DNA of 64,000 bases from Candidatus Binatia bacterium (lineage in GTDB: Bacteria; Desulfobacterota; Binatia; UBA1149; JAJCZL01): assembly GCA_028278325.1 (NCBI GenBank), contig JANQEO010000406.1, positions 1 to 64,000 of the forward strand, written 5' to 3'. This document shows, in pieces, positions 44,431-52,625 of this stretch. Positions within the stretch are counted from its first letter, which is position 1. Every line of letters begins with the position of its first letter. Below the pieces are notes generated by a model. It was given only the letters and a program-made list of their open reading frames with translations. It had not been told where the DNA came from and ran no database searches. A program made the position numbers and the translations under genes.

Positions 44431-44582
44431 GGTGACCTCCTCGGCAACGCCGCACGTCGCTGCCTTTAATGACCACGGGCGTAGGCTACCACACTCGCGT
44501 TCGCCTTGACCGGGAATCTGTTCGGCGCTCCCGGTACGGTCTGAGAACCCCGGTTTTCGAGGGTTCGAACACCCGCCACATT

Positions 44583-44625
44583 TCCCCGGGCCATACGCTT
44601 TGCGAACCATTCGGTTCGAGGTGGC
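44583..44625 (+). repeat. Array repeat copy 12
   Basis: TCCCCGGGCCATACGCTTTG, intact stem-loop, end changed to GGTGGC. It lies in a 380-base gap between a minus-strand and a plus-strand gene start that must hold both promoters. Confidence 0.95.
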
Positions 44626-44810
44626 CCCCCTTCAGCCTCGCCTAGCGGGTTCCCCTTGAAATGACCGAGCCGTTTCGACCCACAGCTAGAGCCAGTTGCA
44701 GAGAGGTTGCGTGATCGAGTTTCGCTGCTGTAGTCTCCCCCGCGGGTCGGTCTCACAGATGCTTGCGGCTAGATGCCTGTCCACAAGGGACACGACCTGA
44801 TGATGCCGAG

Positions 44811-46016
44811 ATGACAGCGAGGAGACTACTCACGGCATTGGCAGCCGTGTCTTGTACGACACTATCGTGCGTGAACGTACCCGGCGAAGGCGTGCGCAGC
44901 ACTGAGCATGCACCCGCGGCCAGCGAACAGCTCGCCTACTACCTGGCCGCTAACCGTGCGAACGCTTTCGGAAAGCCGCTACCGCGGGAAGAGTTGCCGT
45001 CCGGTCCAGACTGGATCATGGACGAGTACGTCACGCCGAAAGGAACCCGTGTACCCATCCTGCGGCGGTCTGAACCAGAGTTCAGGGTAGGCCCAGCTGA
45101 CATCGTTCGCGCCATTATCTATGAACCCGTCCCGGATCCCTTCCTGCCAGCCAACACTCCGAGTCAGACGGGAGCGATGGTCGAGCTGAAGCCCTCAGAT
45201 ACCTACAGGGCTCAGTTGGCGACTCTTGTCCTGGAAGGCCAGAGTACGAATCAGCAATTGAACCTGTTGGTGGTCGCAAACGGGCAGGTCATTGGCGTTG
45301 AGACCATGCACATCGAGTTGACGGAGCGCCTGCATGGCGGCGGGTTTGCCTCGATCACACAGGCGCGAGAGTTCTATGCGGGGCTTGGCGATCGAGTCGA
45401 GTACACCAAGCGTTCAGAGGCCGAGAATGAAGCATGGGAGCTATGGGCCGCGGAAGTTAAGGAATTCAATTTATGGCACTCGGTCTGCGACACCGAGGCC
45501 CATCAGTTACTGGAGGAGGCTGGGGCCGACGTAGATGCGTTTCTTCAGGTCTACGAAGAGCATACCGAGCTATTCCCGCGGGTGGACTGCACAGCAACCC
45601 CGCCTGAACTTCCCGAAGGCCCAGTACTGCCTGAGTCGGCAATGCGTACGATAGAATCGGAGGCTACCTCCAGCGGTCGTGCCACAGCTGCTAACAACCT
45701 CCGAGAGGTCACCTTAAGTGACGGGGTTCTGAGATGGGAGGCCAGGGCCATCGCGGAGTACTTCTTCCACTACCATGCGAACGTCGGTTGCGGCGCGCCC
45801 GGTTTCGTCTCCGACGCCGGGGATAACTGGAGCGTGGCGACGCGGCGGTGGTACACGGGAGAAGCCGGTAAACCCGTTTCGATCAACACTGAACCGATCA
45901 TCGTGAACCAGGCCACAGGCACCGTGAGGTGGGGCGGTCGCCTCTGCGTCTCCGATCCGCTGGCAATGCTAAGCGATACGCCTGGCGCATCCCGCTGTGG
46001 CCTAACCTCAGAGTAG
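44811..46016 (+). CDS. Putative lipoprotein of unknown function
   Basis: A 401-residue protein; ATG 44811 opens a signal sequence (RRLLTALAAVSCTTLSC) with a lipobox-like Cys at about residue 15 or 20. The mature part is acidic and mixed, with NVGCGAPGFVSDAGDNWSVA and WGGRLCVSDPLAMLSD near the end. I do not recognise a family. Only gene between repeats 12 and 13. Confidence 0.6.
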   Translation: MTARRLLTALAAVSCTTLSCVNVPGEGVRSTEHAPAASEQLAYYLAANRANAFGKPLPREELPSGPDWIMDEYVTPKGTRVPILRRSEPEFRVGPADIVRAIIYEPVPDPFLPANTPSQTGAMVELKPSDTYRAQLATLVLEGQSTNQQLNLLVVANGQVIGVETMHIELTERLHGGGFASITQAREFYAGLGDRVEYTKRSEAENEAWELWAAEVKEFNLWHSVCDTEAHQLLEEAGADVDAFLQVYEEHTELFPRVDCTATPPELPEGPVLPESAMRTIESEATSSGRATAANNLREVTLSDGVLRWEARAIAEYFFHYHANVGCGAPGFVSDAGDNWSVATRRWYTGEAGKPVSINTEPIIVNQATGTVRWGGRLCVSDPLAMLSDTPGASRCGLTSE

Positions 46017-46075
46017 CCACCGCTCAATGAAGGTTACGGCGGCGCATCCGCTCAAGTTCGCGGGCCTTCACAATT

Positions 46076-46121
46076 TCCCCGAGCCGGACTCGAACCATCG
46101 AGCAATTCGGTTCTCAATACC
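46076..46121 (+). repeat. Array repeat copy 13 (degenerate)
   Basis: TCCCCGAGCCG, then CGAACCAT, a short insertion, then TTCGGTTC are recognisable. It is the last copy and lies 87 bases from tRNA-Gln. Confidence 0.6.
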
Positions 46122-46208
46122 CGCACGCTGCCCAACCCAACGCGGGACGAGATAGCAGCGACCGGAGAACTAGAGAAGACTTAGAAACGGACTACGGACT
46201 AAGAAGAT

Positions 46209-46284
46209 TGGCTGGGGAGGAAGGATTCGAACCTTCAATCCCCTGATCCAGAGTCAGGTGCCTTACCAGTTTGGCCACTCCCCA
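46209..46284 (-). tRNA. tRNA-Gln (anticodon CTG)
   Basis: On the minus strand: acceptor TGGGGAG pairs with CTCCCCA, D-arm TGGCCAAACTGGTAAGGCA, anticodon loop CTCTGGA between CCTGA and TCAGG (anticodon CTG), T-arm GGTTCGAATCC, discriminator G and encoded CCA. Its 3' end faces the repeat array, the side on which tRNA-integrated islands lie. Confidence 0.96.
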
Positions 46285-46352
46285 GCGCTGCGCAGAATCT
46301 TTCCAGGAGCGGGCGCGTGAGTCCACCGGGCGCTGTAAAGGACGACTGACGG

Positions 46353-46607
46353 TTAGCGGCGGCGGCGCCTGTGGCCGCCCGGGCCCGGCGCGTTCTTCTC
46401 GCGCCAGGTGATGCGGCCGCGGGTGAGGTCGTAAGGTGACAGCTCCACCTTGACGGTGTCGCCCGGCAGGATGCGGATGTAGTACTTGCGCATCTTGCCC
46501 GAGATGTGAGCCAGAACGGTGTGGCCGTTGACGAGCTTCACCCGAAAGAACGCGTTGGGAAGGTTCTCGAGAACCTGGCCTTCTACTTCTATGCCTTCTT
46601 TGGCCAT
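46353..46607 (-). CDS. infA: Translation initiation factor IF-1
   Basis: An 84-residue OB-fold protein that binds the 30S A site during initiation. [20 protein letters not shown] and the ending [13 protein letters not shown] are canonical. A Pro/Gly/Arg-rich tail ([12 protein letters not shown]) extends it by about 12 residues beyond E. coli IF-1. Monocistronic. Confidence 0.95.
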   Translation of the reverse strand: MAKEGIEVEGQVLENLPNAFFRVKLVNGHTVLAHISGKMRKYYIRILPGDTVKVELSPYDLTRGRITWREKNAPGPGGHRRRRR

Positions 46608-46740
46608 CTACTAGTGGCGGCGGCTTGCGCCCCCGCATCAAGGAAGGCTATCAGCCACCTGGAATTTCCACAAGGAACGGCAGGCTCCTTGCATATGAGA
46701 CTACGTGCGCAAGCGAGCCCAGGAGCCTTTGCATCTGACG

Positions 46741-46887
46741 ATGCTCGAACTGATCATGCTGCTTCAGACCCAGCACCGCCTGAGTCAAAACGAAGAAGCC
46801 TTGGCAAGTCGAGCGCTTGCGCTGATCAACTCCGGGCGCGTGGTGCTGACCGGCAACTTCGCCGACGCCCCGACTCCTCTCAAATAA
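46741..46887 (+). CDS. Small conserved-looking hypothetical protein
   Basis: A 48-residue reading frame starting ATG (LELIMLLQTQHRLSQNEEAL) and containing ASRALALINSGRVVLTGNF. The codon pattern and compact helix-strand composition look like a real protein. Lies between infA and a crotonase gene. No function known. Confidence 0.5.
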   Translation: MLELIMLLQTQHRLSQNEEALASRALALINSGRVVLTGNFADAPTPLK

Positions 46888-46967
46888 ACCCCTCTCGCCG
46901 CTTCAAGCGGCACTTCGAACAGCAAGGCCGCTGTCATAGAGTCGTGCGTTCTCGCACGGTGACGTCC

Positions 46968-47750
46968 ATGACTGGCGATACGGCACTCAGGACCGAGGTC
47001 TCCCGACCCATCGGCTGGCTCAGGATAGACAGGCCGGAGACCCGCGGCGCCATGACAAAGAGCATGTGGGAGGAGTTGCCCACCAAGCTCGAGTGGCTCG
47101 CGGACCAGGACGGAGTCCGGGTGGTGGTCATCCGCGGTACAGGCGGTCACTTCATCGCGGGGGCCGACATCTCGGAGTTCGAGCGGCTGCGCTCGGATCC
47201 CGAGCTAGCCCGCCAATATGACGAAGGCAGCACCGCGACTCTCGAAGCCTTGGAGCGTCTCAGCGTACCGTCGGTCGCCATGATAACCGGTCCTTGTATA
47301 GGAGGCGGCTGCCTGGTCGCTTTCGGATGCGATCTGCGCCTGACCTCGGAAGATGCCTACCTCGGAATCCCTGCCGGCAAGCTCGGCTTGGCCTACCCGC
47401 CTCGGGGCTTGGAGCGCCTGGTCGCCGTCCTGGGTGAGCCGACGGCACTAGACCTGCTATTGACCGGCCGCTTCGTGAAAGGACCCGAGGCAGCCGAACT
47501 CGGCCTCGTCCACCGATCCCTGCCCGGCGACAAGCTCGAGCCCGAAACCCGCAACCTGTGCGAGCAGATCGCGGAGAATGCCCCGCTGGCCCTGCGATAT
47601 GCACGCATAGCCGCACGCCGCCGACCCCCGGGGGTTCTCACACCGGAAGAGCAGCGAGAGTTCGTGGCGGCCTGCTTCGCCAGCGAAGACTACAAGGAAG
47701 GTCTGGCGGCCTTCGCCGAGAAGCGCCGGCCCAGATTTCGCGGCAAGTAG
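46968..47750 (+). CDS. Enoyl-CoA hydratase/isomerase family protein
   Basis: A 260-residue crotonase-fold protein. IRGTGGHFIAGADISEFERL is the first oxyanion region, GPCIGGGCLVAFGCDLRLTS the second, and IPAGKLGLAYPPRGLERL carries the third. The catalytic Glu positions are partly altered (GKLGLAYP), so substrate and reaction type are open. Unrelated in sequence detail to the crotonase at 16009. Confidence 0.86.
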   Translation: MTGDTALRTEVSRPIGWLRIDRPETRGAMTKSMWEELPTKLEWLADQDGVRVVVIRGTGGHFIAGADISEFERLRSDPELARQYDEGSTATLEALERLSVPSVAMITGPCIGGGCLVAFGCDLRLTSEDAYLGIPAGKLGLAYPPRGLERLVAVLGEPTALDLLLTGRFVKGPEAAELGLVHRSLPGDKLEPETRNLCEQIAENAPLALRYARIAARRRPPGVLTPEEQREFVAACFASEDYKEGLAAFAEKRRPRFRGK

Positions 47751-47901
47751 CGGACAATCCTGTCCACGGGCGTACTCCAATGTCCGTCTGGAGCGCCTCA
47801 TCCAAATCGATACTTCTGTTATTTCAATAGGTTGGCGCGCTACGGCACGTGGCATAGCGGCTGCTTTGTTCCCAGCAAAACCGCTTGGGAGGAGCAAGGC
47901 G

Positions 47902-48078
47902 ATGTCACTTCGATCAAAGAACTTTTCACGTAAGGGCAGCACGAAAGTCGTGGTTACAGGCAAGAGGGTAAAGGGAGGCTGGACCATGGAGTCGAGGCTG
48001 CCGCTGCGTAGCTCTGCGTCCAAGAGCCCGGAAGGGCTCACGCCCCTGGAGAACAGGCGCGTACGTACCCTTCACTAG
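47902..48078 (+). CDS. Short basic hypothetical protein
   Basis: A 58-residue frame with a very good ribosome-binding site (GGGAGGAGC before ATG 47902). Rich in Lys/Arg/Ser (SLRSKNFSRKGSTKVVVTGK). Around it, 47751-47901 and 48079-48180 hold no other gene that I can support. Confidence 0.4.
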   Translation: MSLRSKNFSRKGSTKVVVTGKRVKGGWTMESRLPLRSSASKSPEGLTPLENRRVRTLH

Positions 48079-48180
48079 TTACACTAACCCCACTAACCAC
48101 ACCGGGTGAACTAGGCGGGCCGGCCCAGCAGAGCCGCCCGCCGTACGCTCGCTGTCGGAACGCGAGCTACGCGATCGAAT

Positions 48181-48211
48181 GAACGGCTCGTCTGCCTCAG
48201 ACGGGCCGTTC
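48181..48211. terminator. Hairpin at the 3' end of the membrane-protein gene
   Basis: GAACGGC pairs with GCCGTTC and CGTCTG with CAGACG, giving a strong stem overlapping the stop of the minus-strand gene. No clear U-run on either side, so termination is only probable. Confidence 0.4.
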
Positions 48212-48781
48212 GTCGTTCCAGAGATAGTCTGTATTGACCGCGATGGATGCAGCGATGAAGCCCGCCCCCATCGCTATGTTCCAGAGGTGGATGCTGGCCA
48301 GGGCGTTCGGGGCCTCCACTCCGCTTTGCCACGCCAGTACCAACGAGCCGCTCAGCATGATGCACGCGCCCATCCACGCATAGACGTGCACAGTCATCAG
48401 CCCCCACATCAGAAAACCGATGCCGGTCACGATCATCCACAGCGGCATGACGAACTGGCCTAGTCCGATCAGTTGCAAGGCGAACGCTAAGGCAAAAGTC
48501 GCCACCAGCACGGGCGACCACAGGCGTGCCGCGTTGAACGGCGTGTCGGAACTGGGCTCACCTAGAACACGCTCGGCGCGGCGTTCGTTGACCAGCATCA
48601 GTGCGATGGCGGCGAGTACCAACACCGCGCCGTAACAAAACAAGGCCTGAGGATTCCAAGCTGCACCGACGGCGCCGGCGTAGGCCGGCAGAGACAGGAA
48701 AAGGTTGACGGGTCCCCAGACGGCGAGATTGTAGCCGCTGGTTCTCAGAAAACGGTCTTGGCGAAAGGCCTCTGGGGTCAC
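48197..48781 (-). CDS. Six-helix membrane protein of unknown function
   Basis: A 194-residue protein with six hydrophobic segments (NPQALFCYGAVLVLAAIALM, ATFALAFALQLIGLGQFVMP and others) and a polar N-terminus. No transporter signature recognised. It abuts the lytic transglycosylase gene upstream, so they are probably co-transcribed. Confidence 0.65.
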   Translation of the reverse strand: MTPEAFRQDRFLRTSGYNLAVWGPVNLFLSLPAYAGAVGAAWNPQALFCYGAVLVLAAIALMLVNERRAERVLGEPSSDTPFNAARLWSPVLVATFALAFALQLIGLGQFVMPLWMIVTGIGFLMWGLMTVHVYAWMGACIMLSGSLVLAWQSGVEAPNALASIHLWNIAMGAGFIAASIAVNTDYLWNDERPV

Positions 48782-49504
48782 TCAGGGAGCCGACACGCTC
48801 GCGAAGAATTCCATGTAGCCGAGAACGCGGCTGATCAAGTTACGTGTCTCGGTGTAGGGAGGCGGCTGATTGTCGGCGACGGAGCCGGGCCCGGCGTTCC
48901 AGGCTGCCGCGACCAGGTCAGTGCGCCCGTCGAAGCGTTCCTGATAGGTCGCACTCAGGTGGCAGGCGATGAGAAGATTCACGGCCGGCTCGTAAAGATA
49001 GTCGGGATTGAAATCCTCGAAGATGCGCTCGTCTATATAAAGGTAGTCCTCACCCTTAGCCGCGAGTTCGGCTACGGCACGGCGGGCGGTGGCAGGGATG
49101 ATCTGGGTAAGGCCCCGAGCGCCACGGCGGGAGTGAGCCCAGTGGTCGCCGCCGGATTCGGTCAGGATCAGCGCCTTAAGGTAGTCCGGAGAGACGCGGG
49201 ATTCGTTGGGTCCGTAGCTCAGCGAGGTGAAGTACTCGATGTAGGGCTGCAGCATGCGAAGCCGCAACAGCTGAACCTGTGAGGGCTGGCGGGGATCGAT
49301 ACGTGCATCCATGCTCGCATCGGCGCGGGATGCCGCGAACAGGGCGCCGAGGAAGATTACCGCCAGCAGTGCCAGTGCGACCAGGCGATCGTAGGCATCA
49401 TCCCTGTAGGCGGCGGGCGTGAGGATACCGTCGTCGGTAGCCTTGGGCGTTAACCGCCTCAAGACGCGGCTCAGCAAATTTCGTGAGCGAGTAACTAACT
49501 GCAT
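48782..49504 (-). CDS. Lytic transglycosylase (SLT domain), membrane-anchored
   Basis: A 240-residue protein with one membrane segment (LVALALLAVIFLGALFAASR) and a C-terminal SLT domain: catalytic Glu in ALILTESGGDHWAHS, then RGARGLTQIIPATARR and LVAAAWNAGPGSV. It cleaves peptidoglycan glycan strands to anhydro-muropeptides in the periplasm. Confidence 0.88.
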   Translation of the reverse strand: MQLVTRSRNLLSRVLRRLTPKATDDGILTPAAYRDDAYDRLVALALLAVIFLGALFAASRADASMDARIDPRQPSQVQLLRLRMLQPYIEYFTSLSYGPNESRVSPDYLKALILTESGGDHWAHSRRGARGLTQIIPATARRAVAELAAKGEDYLYIDERIFEDFNPDYLYEPAVNLLIACHLSATYQERFDGRTDLVAAAWNAGPGSVADNQPPPYTETRNLISRVLGYMEFFASVSAP

Positions 49505-49533
49505 TTGACCCTTAGAATGGCCGGCTTGATCTA

Positions 49534-49779
49534 TCAGGCGGCTTCGAATCCGTTTACGAAGACTCTCAACTTGCCGGCGTGCTCCCTTTCTTCAACGAGA
49601 TTTCGGCCGCCGCACTTGGGACACGGAAAGAACTTCTTGCCGTCAGCCTCATCCGCCAAGTCCATCATTCGTCCAAGCAAGTAGCCTTCGTTCGTTTCCT
49701 CGAAAGCGAGCAGGCCGTCGCAAGCGTCTGAACGACACTTGAGCACGTGGACCTTGAGCGGCTTTTTTGCATCGCCCAC
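49534..49779 (-). CDS. Small zinc-ribbon protein
   Basis: An 81-residue protein with a GTG start (GDAKKPLKVHVLKCRSDAC). KCRSDAC and PCPKCGGRN provide four Cys with ribbon spacing, so it likely binds one zinc. The open frame continues upstream without a protein-like pattern, which is why I chose the GTG. Function unknown. Divergent from tldD. Confidence 0.65.
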   Translation of the reverse strand: MGDAKKPLKVHVLKCRSDACDGLLAFEETNEGYLLGRMMDLADEADGKKFFPCPKCGGRNLVEEREHAGKLRVFVNGFEAA

Positions 49780-49878
49780 GGTGCGTCCTCTTACAACGGG
49801 CAAATGCCCTAAACAAACGCCCGCAATCGAGCCCCTTACGGTTTGGACGCCGCCCCCTGCGCGGTTACAATTCGCTGC

Positions 49879-51276
49879 ATGAGCGAAGCGTCCGAGATCC
49901 TCAAAGAGGCCCTCCGGGGCACCGACGGGTTCGTCGAGCTCCGATACCACTCGAAGCTGACACGTAACATTACGGTTGAGAAGGGGAAGGTCGAAAAATC
50001 GCAACTGCGCAGCCGCACAGGCGTAGGTGTTAGAGTTCTGCAAGGCGGAGCCTGGGGATTCGCATCGACAGGGACCCTCGAACTCGGCGCCATCAGGAAG
50101 GCCCTGGAGATTTCCCGGCGGGCGGCTGAAGCAGGTTCGCGCATGCGTAAATCGCGGGTCAGCGACTTGGGTGAGGCGCCCCTGGCCAAAGGAAACTTCT
50201 CCACAGCGGGCGTGGAAGAAGTGCGCCAGCGCACTTTCGAAGAAAAGCTCGGCATGACGAGCGAGTTGGAGGAACGCATACGGCGTGCGGCTTCGAACGT
50301 GACCTCTTCTACATGCTCCTACAACGAAATCTTCGAAGACAAGGCCATCGTGACCAGCGACGGCGCCGACGCGAGCTTCCAGATCGTAAGGCCCGAGCTG
50401 CGCCTGCAGGCCGTCGCGGAGAAATCCGGTGAACTCTCGACGGGATTCGAGTCGGTCGGCGTCACCGGCGGCTGGGACTGTCTGTTCCGCGACCACACGG
50501 GAGAGTATTTCGCAGAACGCGCCGCCAAGACGGCCAACGATCTCCTGGGCGCCTCACGCCCGGAAGGCGGACGCTCCACGGTGATACTAGCTCCGTCGAT
50601 CGTCGGCCTGCTCGTCCACGAAGCTATCGGCCACACCGTCGAGGCCGACTTCGTCTTGGCCGGCTCAGTGGCGGCCGGCAAGCTCGGCCAGCGAGTAGCC
50701 AGTAACCTGGTCACCTTGTGCGACAGCGGCGCCTCGGAGTTCGTCGACGGTGCCGGCGGGTCGATTCCGGTAGACGACGAAGGCGTGATCACCGGGCGCA
50801 CGGTGATCATCGAGAACGGGATTCTCAAGTCCTATCTCCACAACCGCGAGAGTGCCGCGACTTTCGGGGTGAGCCCCACCGGCAACGCGAGGGCTTGGGA
50901 GTACAGCGATCAGCCCCTGATCAGAATGCGAAACACCTACATGGAGCCGGGCACGTCTACCTTGGAAGACATGATCGCGTCTACGGCCGACGGCTATCTC
51001 CTCGACGGTCCGCGCAACGGGCAAGCCGACGCCACCGGCGAGTTCATGTTCGGCGTGCAGGAGGCCTGGCGCATCCGCGACGGCAAGCTCGGCGAGTTGG
51101 TAAAGGGAGTGACCATCAGCGGCATCGCGTTCGACGTACTTTCGACAGTCGATGCCGTGTCCGACACCTTCAACTGGGACCTGGGCTCGGGATACTGCGG
51201 CAAGGGTCAACCGGCCAAGGTCGATGCCGGCGGCCCCTACGTGCGCTGCAGGGCGATTCTGGGCGGCCAACAGTAA
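49879..51276 (+). CDS. tldD: Metalloprotease TldD
   Basis: Zinc protease subunit of the TldD/TldE complex, which trims unfolded or leader peptides (microcin B17 precursor, CcdA in E. coli). 465 residues. The metal site is HEAIGHTVEAD; the C-terminal MVKGVT-like motif is GELVKGVTISGIAFDVLSTV, and GYCGKGQPAKVDAGGPYVRC is the conserved ending. The gene stop and the tldE start overlap (TAATG). Confidence 0.95.
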   Translation: MSEASEILKEALRGTDGFVELRYHSKLTRNITVEKGKVEKSQLRSRTGVGVRVLQGGAWGFASTGTLELGAIRKALEISRRAAEAGSRMRKSRVSDLGEAPLAKGNFSTAGVEEVRQRTFEEKLGMTSELEERIRRAASNVTSSTCSYNEIFEDKAIVTSDGADASFQIVRPELRLQAVAEKSGELSTGFESVGVTGGWDCLFRDHTGEYFAERAAKTANDLLGASRPEGGRSTVILAPSIVGLLVHEAIGHTVEADFVLAGSVAAGKLGQRVASNLVTLCDSGASEFVDGAGGSIPVDDEGVITGRTVIIENGILKSYLHNRESAATFGVSPTGNARAWEYSDQPLIRMRNTYMEPGTSTLEDMIASTADGYLLDGPRNGQADATGEFMFGVQEAWRIRDGKLGELVKGVTISGIAFDVLSTVDAVSDTFNWDLGSGYCGKGQPAKVDAGGPYVRCRAILGGQQ

Positions 51277-52625
51277 TGGACGAGGCGCGACTGCTCGAAC
51301 TCGGCCGCGAACTGGTTTCGGCGGCCCGGCGTGCCGGTGCAGACGAAGCGGAAGTGGCCACCGCCTGGACCAGCGCCGTCGAAACACGCCTCGAGGCCAA
51401 CGACATCCACACCGTCGAAAGCCAAGAAGAAGCCAGCTTCGGTCTCAGGGTCCTGACAGGAGGCTCGTTGGGGTTCGTGACCGGCAACGATCTCGATCCG
51501 GCCTACTTGCAGGAAGCCGCCGCGGAAGCAGTGGCCCAGGCCAAGGCCAAACCCGCCGACGATAACAACGGCTTCCCCGAACCACGACCTCTGGAACCGG
51601 TCGACGGTCTGTTCGACGACAGCATCGCCGGCATTACCGTTACCGATACGACGGAGTTGGCTTCGCAACTCGCCGAGCGGATCCGCTCTAGCGACGAACG
51701 TGTACAGATCGACTCAGGCGCAGTGTCCGCGTCGATCACCACCAGTGCCATCGTAACGTCCACCGGCATCGAGGCGTCCGAGAAGGACGGATCGGCACAA
51801 GTCTACGTGTTCGGCATGGCGGTCGACGGAGAGGAAGTCGCCAGCTTCGACTATGACAGCGATACCAAGCGTAACCGTGATGACCTGACGGCGGCATGCA
51901 CTGAAATCGCCGACCGCTTTACTCAAAAGTGTCTCGCCGGCCTCGGCGCCGGTGCCGGCGAGAGCTTCAAAGGCACGGTGATCCTGTCACCGGAAGCCGT
52001 CGCCGAATTTCTTCTGCCTAACCTGGTCTCCAGGTTGTGTGCCGACACGGTACGCAAGGGGCAAAGCCCGCTGGCATCAAAGCTCGGCACTTGTATCGCG
52101 ACCGACAGCTTCACCCTCGTAGACGACGGGAGGATTCCCGGCGGCATCGCATCGAGCGCCTTCGACCGTGAAGGCCTGCCGACCCTGCGACGAGTTCTCG
52201 TCAACTCGGGAGTGCTCGAGTCTTTCCTTTGGAACTACTACGAGGCCCGGGCTGCCGGCGGCTCCTTGACCGGCAACGCTTCGGGGGGCGTGGGAACACT
52301 GCCCGGCGTGGGGCCGAGCCGGCTGGAGATGTCGGCCGGTGACACTCCCGAAGCCGAGCTCGCCGCCGGCGCAGCCCAGGCGGTGATCGTCAATCGCTTC
52401 TCGGGTAGTACCAATCCGGTGACGGGAGATTTTTCCGGCGTCGTGAAGAACGGCCATCTGGTAGCCAACGGCTCTTCACGTCCGATCAAGGAAACGATGA
52501 TCGCCGGCAATCTCTACGAGCTGCTCGGCAACATCAGCGCCATGTCACATGAGCGTCGCGAACTGAACGGAAGCGTGTTGGTGCCCGCCGTGCGGGCCGA
52601 AGGCATCTCGGTTACGGCCGGCTAG
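51276..52625 (+). CDS. pmbA: TldD/PmbA family protein, TldE (PmbA)
   Basis: Non-catalytic partner of TldD. 449 residues; same fold but no HExxxH. Visible are ESQEEASFGLRVLTGGSLGF at the N-terminus, then SGVLESFLWNYYEARAAGGS and GTLPGVGPSRLEMSAGD. Translationally coupled to tldD. The usual presence of both genes supports a heterodimeric protease. Confidence 0.94.
   Translation: MDEARLLELGRELVSAARRAGADEAEVATAWTSAVETRLEANDIHTVESQEEASFGLRVLTGGSLGFVTGNDLDPAYLQEAAAEAVAQAKAKPADDNNGFPEPRPLEPVDGLFDDSIAGITVTDTTELASQLAERIRSSDERVQIDSGAVSASITTSAIVTSTGIEASEKDGSAQVYVFGMAVDGEEVASFDYDSDTKRNRDDLTAACTEIADRFTQKCLAGLGAGAGESFKGTVILSPEAVAEFLLPNLVSRLCADTVRKGQSPLASKLGTCIATDSFTLVDDGRIPGGIASSAFDREGLPTLRRVLVNSGVLESFLWNYYEARAAGGSLTGNASGGVGTLPGVGPSRLEMSAGDTPEAELAAGAAQAVIVNRFSGSTNPVTGDFSGVVKNGHLVANGSSRPIKETMIAGNLYELLGNISAMSHERRELNGSVLVPAVRAEGISVTAG

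Noticed and set aside
43430..44756. Minus-strand reading frames starting MVRKAYGPG at the repeats
   Set aside because: They arise because the repeat itself reads ATGGTTCGCAAAGCGTACGG on the minus strand; the same short peptide appears at several copies and does not belong to real proteins.
27468..46121. Repeat array as CRISPR
   Set aside because: Intervals are 0.4 to 3.2 kb and coding, not uniform 30-40 base spacers, and no cas genes are present.
46076..46121. Degenerate copy 13 as a tRNA remnant (CTCGAACC T-arm-like)
   Set aside because: No acceptor or anticodon stem can be formed; it aligns better to the array repeat.
50718..51275. Extended tldE reading frame inside tldD
   Set aside because: Arg/His-rich shadow of the tldD coding sequence; the true start is the ATG overlapping the tldD stop.
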